Shown here one piece after another: positions 9,063 through 17,400 of a stretch of DNA of 28,478 nucleotides (position 1 is the first letter of the stretch; each line of letters opens with the position of its first letter). Origin of the DNA: Nemertoderma westbladi. Its lineage: Eukaryota; Xenacoelomorpha; Nemertodermatida; Nemertodermatidae. The DNA lies in NCBI GenBank assembly GCA_032718475.1, contig JAUCBJ010007251.1:1-28478 (forward strand). The letters run 5' to 3'. Under the pieces are notes generated by a model. It searched no databases. It was not told the origin of the DNA and saw nothing but the letters and a program-made list of their open reading frames with translations. Both the position numbers and the translations under genes were made by a program.

Positions 9063-9360
9063 TGTAATAAGCTATCTCATCATGCTCTTATCTGCATCAA
9101 CCCGATCATATAAATAACGTAGTCTGTTGCTTATACTTGGTTCATCATAATATAGGGACTGTATAATAAAATATAATAACAAAATATAATCACATCAGAA
9201 CATCTGTACATCACCATTTGACCACCATAATAATATCATCATATATATAGTTTAGTTATATTAGCAACAAATACTAACCACGTTCTACAGGCCTATGCCT
9301 AACCTAAAACAAAGTAAAGGCTATACTATACGCTACCGATACTGTTATATTCCTATTACA
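9063..9360 (-). repeat. 5' LTR of the Gypsy element
   Basis: 298 bp, the same as 2995-3292. It should carry the promoter. On the minus strand a TATATATA-like stretch lies at about 9239-9248, roughly 115 bp into the LTR, as a possible TATA element; this is weakly supported because the LTR is AT-rich. Confidence 0.95.
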
Positions 9361-9364
9361 GTCT
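9361..9364. repeat. Target-site duplication of the Gypsy element (right)
   Basis: GTCT, matching 2991-2994. Confidence 0.8.
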
Positions 9365-9564
9365 GATACCAACTGTCAGACAGTCTTTTTCAACTATCCA
9401 GCTATCAGATAGATGCAGAGATGATCGGATTGCCCAGTTACAAGTTCCCCCCAGTTGTATTTTTTAAACCCCGAGAGTTGTTGACAGAGTCTCTTACTAC
9501 TTCCGAAATCGTTGATCGTGGTGCCGGTACCTGAATCTGGCTGTCTGGCTTTATGATTAATGGA

Positions 9565-9980
9565 TTATAAACACTGAACTGCTGAACGATGGCGGAATCT
9601 ACGAATCCCGGATTCCTAATCCTGTAATCCGAGAAGGCGACAGAGTCATTCAAGGTAAACAATGAAACGTTCGCGATGGACAACGGAGTCTATTCAATCC
9701 AGAACGATCCGATGGCGACGGAGTCTATTACAATATTAAACACGGAACCTGAAACCAGAACGATCAGACGATGGCGAGGCAGCGAGGTATACCGAGGTTA
9801 ATCTACAAAACACAGAACGACAAGAAGGCGACCGATTTTATTAAACCCAGTACGATATGGTGCATAGCGATCGAGACGGACAACGCGACAGCGGTGTCTA
9901 TTAAACCTAGAACCGAAGGCGACTGAGTCTATTAAACCTGGAACGAAGACGGTGGAGTCTATAAACCTGGAACAATGCGA
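9565..9980. repeat. Degenerate ~30-bp minisatellite
   Basis: Units resembling GGCGACGGAGTCTATTAAAC followed by CTGGAACGA recur about seven or eight times with variable spacing. The clearest copies are at 9675-9760 and 9885-9975. The bases before it (9365-9564) hold no gene. The 81-codon frame at 9438-9683 is not convincing. Confidence 0.65.
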
Positions 9981-10024
9981 ACAAGGCTACTCTAAAGTTA
10001 GACTAGACTGGTTTGTGAGATTAA

Positions 10025-10029
10025 CCTGC
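10025..10029. repeat. Target-site duplication of the BEL-type element (left)
   Basis: CCTGC precedes the left LTR and recurs at 22113-22117. Five base pairs is the usual BEL/Pao duplication length. Confidence 0.9.
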
Positions 10030-11284
10030 TGTACGCGCTTTTGAAGACCTTTAGCAGTTTAACCTGCCAAAATTTATATGTCTTTTGATTTATAAATATA
10101 CTTTAGAAGATGACAAATATTTAATACCAATAAACACAACATTAGCAGAAGCCAGCCTAGTGCGCGTCCATTCACCCGCTGGATAATCCCGGGAGACTGG
10201 ATTCTGTCGGCTTAGATTATTATTGCAGTGAAGCTTATTGTACTGTATTATTCGATTGATCGTTAATAATTAATTTCTGACTAATATTATTTACTTTCGG
10301 GAAATATTAACAGTTCCTTTAGGACGTGGCGCTCTATCTAAGTAAACAGAGATATGACTTATACTAATCACAACGGTAAGTCGGTAAGGCTTATGATTCA
10401 CGTATGAGGCGCATTCTTTAGGAAATGCTTAGTTATCAGCCACAATCATGCACACTACCGGTAACGCACAATACTGCTCACTAATTTGCCGACCGTCAAT
10501 GAATTTTATCATATATAAAGAGAATAGCAACGGACTCATGTAGGGCTTATCAAATAGCATTAAATTCAATACACACCACAATAATATAAGTCGCAATCGC
10601 TATATATATAACCCGCCTCTCTAACCTGTAGTGTATCAAGAAAATTGGGAAATTTGGGTTCTTTATAAATGTTCTCCAAATAATATTCAACCAAACAACA
10701 GCAAACTATTAAGACGGTAGGTTAAGATATGATATGAACAGATATGTACAGTGATATGCACTGATATGGACCGATATGTGAGTTGTTATGAACCGATAAC
10801 AGTCATACGCTCTATAATCTTAAGCCTACTAATGTTTCTTTCTAGAGCCGTTGTTTCTGGCTTAGACAGCAATAACAACAAAGTATCAAGTAAAAACAGT
10901 AGGACTGAACACTCTCCTTATGATCGGCCGAAAAGCTACACGTCGACAGGAAAAATCGCTCTGATTGGCTCAAGCCAAACAAAGAACCATGCGTCCAATG
11001 GCTGTTTCCATGTCAGCAACCGGCTGTTAGATGTCGTAATATGAATCATCACGGCCAAGCTGTGAAAGGCATTTGGTGCATTGCAGGTTTTTTGCCTTAC
11101 TATGTCCGCTAAAACACGTATATAGCAGAATGACTTTTATGTCCGTTAAAACACCTGTAACGGTACCTTGAGGGCGAGGGGAATATATATACAGTTAGAG
11201 AACCTTTTTAGAGTATTCCAGCGCCTGGGGGGAAACTGGATTGCGAAGCAAAGGGGCCAGTTATATCCCACAGAAGCTTTTACA
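10030..11284 (-). repeat. 3' LTR of the BEL-type element
   Basis: 1255 bp. The only differences I see from 20858-22112 are T at 10784 versus C at 21612, and G at 10795 versus A at 21623. The 97-codon frame inside it on the plus strand occurs in both LTRs and is not a gene. A weak purine stretch, CTGGGAGCGG on the minus strand at 11285-11294, is the only polypurine-tract candidate. Confidence 0.95.
10726..10778. repeat. Helically spaced GATATG repeats in the LTR
   Basis: GATAT(G) starts at 10726, 10731, 10741, 10753, 10763 and 10773, mostly 10-12 bp apart. The same cluster is in the other LTR, offset by 10828 bp (21554-21606). Phased short motifs in an LTR could be transcription-factor sites. 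Confidence 0.5.
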
Positions 11285-11310
11285 CCGCTCCCAGAAAATG
11301 GGATTTGAGT

Positions 11311-11799
11311 CTATAAAATATACGAAATCACAGTTTCTAATATACGTAAATACTCTAAACAGTTAATCTTTCTTGCGCGGACGGCGTTTACGCAGTTTTT
11401 TAAAGCTAGCCAGAGTCTTTTCTCTTTGGGGCGAGCCACTTTACAAGGAGTGCTATAACTCCTGGGTGAAGGGTGCAATATGATTGCATCAGAGGGTGTA
11501 GGATCATGGTCGGTGTATCCGCCAGTCGAAGTGCCGGGTTGATTGACATCGACATCGGGGGAGAGGGGTCTAACGGCCTTGAGAGCGCGTTTTAGGACGG
11601 CCGCTCTTACGGGTCCTTTACGAGTGGTCTGAACGAGAGCCGTGGGTGGACCATAGGCAGTCAGAAACCTCCGGGGTTTAATGGTTCTTTCCAACTCGCG
11701 TTCGCGGGCTCGGTATTCGTAAGGCCGTCGATATACTTCCTGTAACTCAGGGTGTGAGTTAACAAACAAGTCTCCATAGTCCGGATCCTGCGGAATTGA
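11311..11799 (-). CDS. Unrecognised basic frame at the 3' end of the BEL-type element (third segment)
   Basis: Open from 11799 down to a TAG at 11311-11313, ending 27 bp before the 3' LTR. It has no convincing ATG; reading from a TTG at 11769 gives 152 residues. The N-terminal part is rich in R, E and Y (EVYRRPYEYRARERELER), followed by a basic, proline-containing region. It overlaps the end of the preceding segment in another frame, and its sequence reads naturally as that segment's continuation. A frameshift, accidental or programmed, therefore probably separates them. I recognise no domain and no membrane segment, so it is not an obvious envelope protein. Confidence 0.4.
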   Translation of the reverse strand, partial: SIPQDPDYGDLFVNSHPELQEVYRRPYEYRARERELERTIKPRRFLTAYGPPTALVQTTRKGPVRAAVLKRALKAVRPLSPDVDVNQPGTSTGGYTDHDPTPSDAIILHPSPRSYSTPCKVARPKEKRLWLALKNCVNAVRARKINCLEYLRILETVISYIL

Positions 11800-12406
11800 T
11801 TAAGTTATAGGAATGAAGGTCGCTAGTATTAACACTCCTGAGAAATTTGCGTACGAATTTGGTTGAAATACATTCTCCGACGCGCTTCAGTAGCTCGTAA
11901 CTTGATATGCGTGATTTCTGTTCAACCGAAGCGAATAGATAAGGATGGAACGTATAAACTCCTTCGTAAGCGCGTCCGGGATAATAACGATGGCGCGAAT
12001 CACAATGTAAATCAGCGTTCGCTTCCCAAGCTCTGATGTAACGTAGTGTGATCATTTCATCTACGCTTTCCAAATCGTGATTAAAAGGGCAATCGAAACT
12101 GGCGTGTCCCTTTAGTTGACAATGGTGACATTGAGTCATAAATTGAGGGCAAACCGCAAAAACGTGCAAATTATTAAATCTGCAATACGCGCAATAAATT
12201 TCCATCGCCGGTTGTTCGTGGAAATAGGAACAGCGGACGTTTGTGTCCATGGGCGTAACATGGTCTCTCGATGCGCATAACCGACAACGTTGCCGAGAAA
12301 CATAGTTGTCATGGCGATAATCGTACGCAGTGAGACACTGTGGACCTTGATACCATTCTAGGATGTAATCGTTGTCGCTGTTCCGAGCGCGATAGGCTGA
12401 ATCTCC
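11759..12406 (-). CDS. Unrecognised zinc-cluster frame (second segment)
   Basis: Open on the minus strand from just after a TGA (12407-12409) to TAA at 11759. The first ATG is at 12250, giving 163 residues, but the 52 codons upstream are also open and Cys-containing. Cys/His clusters recur: CHHCQLKGHASFDC is a perfect CX2CX4HX4C knuckle, CAYCRFNNLHVFAVC is a CX2CX5HX4C variant, and a third C-x2-C-x4-H cluster lies upstream of the ATG. This suggests an RNA- or DNA-binding protein, but no family is recognised. It is in the same frame as the 12407-12805 segment, separated from it by one stop codon. Confidence 0.5.
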   Translation of the reverse strand, partial: GDSAYRARNSDNDYILEWYQGPQCLTAYDYRHDNYVSRQRCRLCASRDHVTPMDTNVRCSYFHEQPAMEIYCAYCRFNNLHVFAVCPQFMTQCHHCQLKGHASFDCPFNHDLESVDEMITLRYIRAWEANADLHCDSRHRYYPGRAYEGVYTFHPYLFASVEQKSRISSYELLKRVGECISTKFVRKFLRSVNTSDLHSYNLINSAGSGLWRLVC

Positions 12407-12805
12407 TCAGATTCTAGGCATATTGGTTCGTCTTCCCAGTCTGTTACGAATATAATTTTCGTGATCTATTCTCGATTTATCGTTACGACGCCGCTGGGTA
12501 TGATATTTAAATAGAACCATTTCCCTTTCGGTGTCTACATCGTCCGTATCATGTAAATCGATAGGATGGCCGGTAGTTAGGAGGTCCATATACGTATTAT
12601 TACGATGCGTATAGCGAGCGGTGAATTTTCGATAGTCCAATTCACGCGTAAGTTGCTCTTGGGACGTCGGCGGTTCGATATAACGACCATCGTCCTCCGT
12701 AATGGTTGGATCGGTTTCACCGCGTATCAAGCTATCCACAAATGCTTGTAAAGGTAGAGTATATCGCTCCCTGATACCAAGATCATCTTCTATCAACTCC
12801 GTCAT
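12407..12805 (-). CDS. Unrecognised acidic frame (first segment)
   Basis: A 132-residue frame from an ATG at 12805 with A at -3, ending in TGA at 12407. It is rich in D, E, R and T (for example MTELIEDDLGIRERYTLPLQ) with a basic C-terminus and no recognised domain. The following 215 codons continue in the same frame to 11759. The product is therefore either short by nature, extended by stop read-through, or truncated by a nonsense mutation. The position near the 3' LTR resembles that of extra genes in complex LTR elements, but I see no signal peptide or membrane helix. Confidence 0.45.
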   Translation of the reverse strand: MTELIEDDLGIRERYTLPLQAFVDSLIRGETDPTITEDDGRYIEPPTSQEQLTRELDYRKFTARYTHRNNTYMDLLTTGHPIDLHDTDDVDTEREMVLFKYHTQRRRNDKSRIDHENYIRNRLGRRTNMPRI

Positions 12806-12871
12806 ATTTGCTATCTGAGTTTGTTAATATCGAAATGAGTTTATGTTTAGGCGAGCGGACGTCGCTGCCTA

Positions 12872-13060
12872 CCTCTCTTTGCCCCCGGACAGTGGGATCC
12901 TCAGCGCCGATGTACCGTTGTCGCGGTGTTTACGCCAACATGTAGCAACAGTACGACAACGATAACCGGCACAAGTCACTCCACTGTCCGTCCCAAAGGC
13001 TTGAATCCACTTTAGGTTCTTTCTATAGGAGAGTTGGGTTACTTTCACAATTGCGACTAG
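12872..13060 (-). pseudogene. Open Cys-rich stretch upstream in the same frame
   Basis: Sixty-three open codons without an ATG lie between a TAG at 13061-13063 and a TAG at 12869-12871, in the same frame as 11759-12805. The product contains CAGYRCRTVATCWRKHR, a Cys/basic composition like the downstream zinc clusters. It may be a decayed N-terminal part of the same gene. An open run of this length can arise by chance, so confidence is low. Confidence 0.25.
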
Positions 13061-13063
13061 CTA

Positions 13064-14432
13064 CTGTAAACACACCTTAGCAGTAACATTCACCTACAAA
13101 CGCACAAATTCCACACAACTGTCATCAATTGTACACATACAGGCCATTTGTCCGTTAGTCAGTGCCTTCCAGAATGTCACGTTATTACTGTGTATCCTTG
13201 GATACTAACAGTGTGCTATATTCTCTATGCTATGCAATGGGACAAGCTTTCTATTGTTCTTTTAACTTGTTTCTAATTCTAGCGTGGGTGTTGCTATGGT
13301 GACATTATGGAATGCTAGCGGTAGAATTAGGGTAATTCTCATGCATACAGATCTGGGATGCTATTTAATAATAATTCTTTAATTGTCAATATCCTCTTTA
13401 TGCATGATTTTATTAATTTTATCGGCTATTGACTATATGTTGGAGATTCTCGCACTCTAATACACTCAATAGGATGAATCTCCGCTCCCATGATCTATTA
13501 ATTAATGGAATTTTGGGAATGTTATAAATTGTACAAAATGACAATTTATGAAATTCATTTAAAATATGAATTTAAATTTATTCCCGTGAATTTTATTATT
13601 TGATGTTAAAATTGACACAATTTGATTCCAGAGCAGGTCTGGGGACATAGGATCCTTAATTCTATGAAATTTGTCTTTTAAGAGTATCGGTAAGTGCTAC
13701 GATATCTTAATCGACTAGAATTGTTAACGGATCTGAATTTTACAGATTTTAATAAATATTAAATTAATATTTAAGATGGGCACCGATTTATTCCAGAACT
13801 TGTCTGGGGACGTTAACCACTGATTCTAGAATTTGCCTTTCAAGTATATCGGTGGGTGCCGCGATATCTTAATCGACTAGAATTACAGATGGTCAAAAGT
13901 TTAACAGATTTATTTGCGTTTTACGCTACTGTTATATGGACATCACGCTACTATATGTATTATTTAATATAAGGTAGAAGAGCAATATCGCACGAAGCAA
14001 TGTCAGTGTGAAGAGGCAAGTCGTTTCCAAGGTCTACCCAGAGCTTGGTTTAGCCGAGACACGAGGATCTGAACTTTGCATTCCTAATACTCTGCCTACC
14101 AATAATACTTGAATATAGTAGTGGCTTTATTGTACTTTAAGAAGTACGGATATTTCATCTTACTGTAGTCACATATTTATAATATGATACGGACAGTAAG
14201 GAAAGAGAAAAATAATTGTTTTCTCGCCGTCGCACTAAATATATTATAAGTAATTACGTATGTAATAAACACTAATATATTGCACTAATCTACTAAATAA
14301 TCACTAAAAATAACATTCTACTAAATAAAATTAAATAAAACGATTATAATAAAATTACATAATAATACATACATAAATGTAAAATAAAAACAAATATAAA
14401 ATGATATAGTCACACGCCCACTCCATATGTTA
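13064..14432 (-). other. AT-rich non-coding interior with a 165-bp duplication
   Basis: There is no open frame of note, and no integrase motif where the missing pol 3' half would be. Two related blocks, about 13621-13755 and 13786-13915, are 165 bp apart. They share TCTGGGGAC, a TATCGGT motif and the run GATATCTTAATCGACTAGAA. Confidence 0.6.
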
Positions 14433-17400
14433 TTACGTTATGGAGTCCCTAGATATTTGTCGGATTAGGGAAGTGGTCGTAGGAAGAGTATCTTGCCTTC
14501 CATAGTTTCCGGACAGTTTTTGGTCTCTTTCCAGTAAACATAAACGACTAGCTGGGCGATTGAGTTGTTGTGTTACTTTCTCCGCTCCCTTGGCCTGTCT
14601 AACCTCCGCCGTGGTAAGATGAGGAGGCCATTCTTCTTCTTCTTTACTTAAGAAGTCGGATCCACCTAACCAGCCTGGAGTATCTATCCGTTCTTGAGGA
14701 GTTGCTCCTCTGGAAGCGATGTCGGCTGGATTAATCGTCCCAAGGCAATGTCTCCATTGATCTACATTGGAGTTAATATCGTCATTTTCTGAGGAGTATG
14801 GTGTTCCCTCAGTTGGATCGCCCACATCACTGCTCTCCACTTCCCATTCCTTTACTTGGTATACCTGTTGTTGAGGTAATCTCTCTTTGAGAGTTCTACG
14901 GGAAGGGCCAGTGAAGTACCAACCTACTCTAGTTCTTACCGCATAGGTTTGTAATGGCTGCGGTTGAGCAGGCCGTTTCTCCAATGTCTCGAGCGCCTCA
15001 TGCGCGTTTTGGCCGATGAGTATTTGCACTCCAGGATAATCTGTCTGGAATCGAGGTATCTTAAGATGTTGGATGCTCTCATCCTCGTCCCAATTATAAA
15101 GGTCTGCTTGGGTAGTAGCGAAGTTCTTTATAGCCACCATTTTTACTGACCTTATACTTTGTGCTCCTAATTTATCCTGGGGGGTGGACAACGCACCTAC
15201 ATAGTAATCTGCCGTTATGGTAGATTTCCAAACCTGCATAATTCCGGACATATTCAACTTAGTTTGGAATTTGGGTTGTCCAGCAAAGATATCTTCGGCT
15301 AGTTCTTGATCGATGAATGTTCCTGTGCTGCCGGAGTCAAGGAGGGCGTTCACTATGTAACTTTTGTTGGGACCGTGAACTCTTACCTGCACTACAGGAA
15401 ATTCTCTGATTCCTACGTTGGAAGTTGGAGCTTTCCAAGATGGTTGTTTGGCAAAAGTAGTTGGGGGAAACTCATTGTTGGTGTCCTTTTCATAAGTAAG
15501 TGCTCGATACACTGAGGTATTTATTAGGTAACAGGATTCGTTGGCGTCGGAGAATTCGTCAGTATAGAATCCTTCCATCTCAGACTCTTGATCAGTGTCA
15601 TTTACATCACTGAATTGGACATGTAGTTCGGGCTCACTTACCTGACTCGTGTTGTCTCGTTCGAACTCACTGTGTAACAAGATGTGATGTTTCGCGCCAC
15701 ACTTTGCACACTTTACGTCGGAGTAACAGGTTCGCCGTTGGTGTCCTGATCTGAGGCTATTATAGCATAACCGCTTATTCCACAGGACTGTACGTCTGTC
15801 TACAGGGGATTTCTTTAGAAATTCAGCACACGCACTCAAACGGTGGGTCCCGTCGCACAGCGCACATTTTGGTTTGATGTCACTCACCTTACCTTGGGTA
15901 ACGTTATGCACTCTCGTTCTTTCTTCGGGCTTTCTTCCGTGAATTCTCTTAGGAGACGTAGGAGGAGTTGTTGTTACCTGTTCTCTCCTGTCACTGATTC
16001 GAGACTTGTATTTACTTACGTCTTTATAGGTCTTGTTGTCATAGTAAGATTTTGCTGTGTCTTTCCCGCTGTCCTCTTCTTGAGAAGCTTGGCTTTCGCC
16101 GTCGTCAGCGTAACACACCGGTGTTACTCTTCTCCTAGAAGCAGGTTTCTCACTTACCTTATTTTCCGATGTTTTCTCTCTGGACTGCTTGATGAGTTGT
16201 AGTTTTACTTCACCATCTAAGAAGGACATGAGATCAGTCATGGTAGGGCTTCGTCGTTGTTGTTCATTCATGTACAACACTTTCTTGTCCCAACGTGTAC
16301 ATACTCCACCCTTGGGTAAAGTAGAGACTACTGCTCCAATAACCATGGAACTCTGATATTCATGAGACTTACCTAACCAGTCCAATTGTCTACAGATTTC
16401 CTGAATTTCATCGGAAAACTCTATAATCCCGCTACTAAGGAAGTGTCGGGGGGCTACTAATTTTGCATACAAATACTTAGCTATGTTATCTTTGTTACCA
16501 TACCTGATGTTTAATGTATCCCAAACTTGTCTTAATCCATCTGGATGTCCAATAAACTTTAATGCCATTAACCTGGGAGGTCCTTCCAAGCACTTGATGA
16601 GGAACCTAAGTTTCTCTCCGTTAGATAGTACAGAGTTTTGTATGCTGTCTTTGTAATATTCGTTGAAAGGTAACCATTTCATCTCATCTCCATTGAATTT
16701 GACGATCTCTCCCACTTTGACCGCTTGGCGGGCTTCTGTTCTAGCCATCTGCCGCGTAAAGCTTTCTTGGGCCATCGTGTTATTTAATATCGAATTATCG
16801 GTATATAAATTTCTCGGATCATTATCAGGTCTATAGGGAATATCATTAATAACAGGTCTATAATCACCCTTAATAGGGTTTGCTATAGGAGTTTCTACTT
16901 CACTAGCAGTATAGATGCGTGTAGGCTCCACACCTTGCGCATGTAATACTTCAGACCTAACAGGTTGACACAATGTTACAGGGGGTATTGGTATGCCCTT
17001 TTGTATATTGACTAACTTGTCGCGTTCCAGTGCGATACTTTGCTGCACTTCTTGCAACTCTGCTCTACCTTCCCTCACTGTTCCCTTAAGCTGGTGGACA
17101 GTCTCCTGCATCTGTCCGAGCAGGAGGTTCATCCCCCGCCGTCCCTCCTCTACCCACTCTACCGCCGAAGCGGGAGTCGCCAACATTGTAGCGGGCTGAC
17201 GCGGGACGACGGGAGACAAATCTTTGACTCCTCTCTCAATGCCCAGGACAGGGATATTCGCATGGACTGTGCCACCGGGTACAGGCAGTGTAGTACTGTG
17301 TAAAGGGAATTTAGAGTTAAGCTCTGGAAGTACAGGGGTCTCTAGCACAGGAGTGGCTTTGGGAACGACAGGCCTAATTATTTCAGGCTCATCAACTATT

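Larger units (their letters stand above)
2995..9360 (-). mobile_element. Complete Ty3/Gypsy LTR retrotransposon with PHD finger
   Basis: The 6366-bp element reads right to left. All cis signals are present: 298-bp LTRs with TG...CA ends, a 4-bp GTCT target duplication, a primer-binding site adjoining the 5' LTR (9049-9062), a purine tract before the 3' LTR (3293-3300) and one gag-pol frame without stops. I see no difference between the LTRs, which implies very recent insertion. The domain order protease, RT, RNase H, integrase defines Ty3/Gypsy. It has no envelope frame. It lies in the same orientation as the ankyrin exon at 1750-1882. Confidence 0.95.

Noticed and set aside
9438-9683. 81-codon minus-strand frame
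   Set aside because: It runs into the degenerate minisatellite and has no recognisable motif or conserved context.
10751-11044. 97-codon plus-strand frame in the left BEL-type LTR, repeated at 21579-21872
   Set aside because: It is antisense to the element, lies wholly within the LTR, and is present twice only because the LTR is duplicated. No domain is visible.
12816-12873. Possible mini-intron (GTAGGC donor, ACTCAG acceptor) joining the 12872-13060 stretch to the 12805 frame
   Set aside because: Joining at these sites produces an immediate stop, so splicing would not restore a continuous frame.
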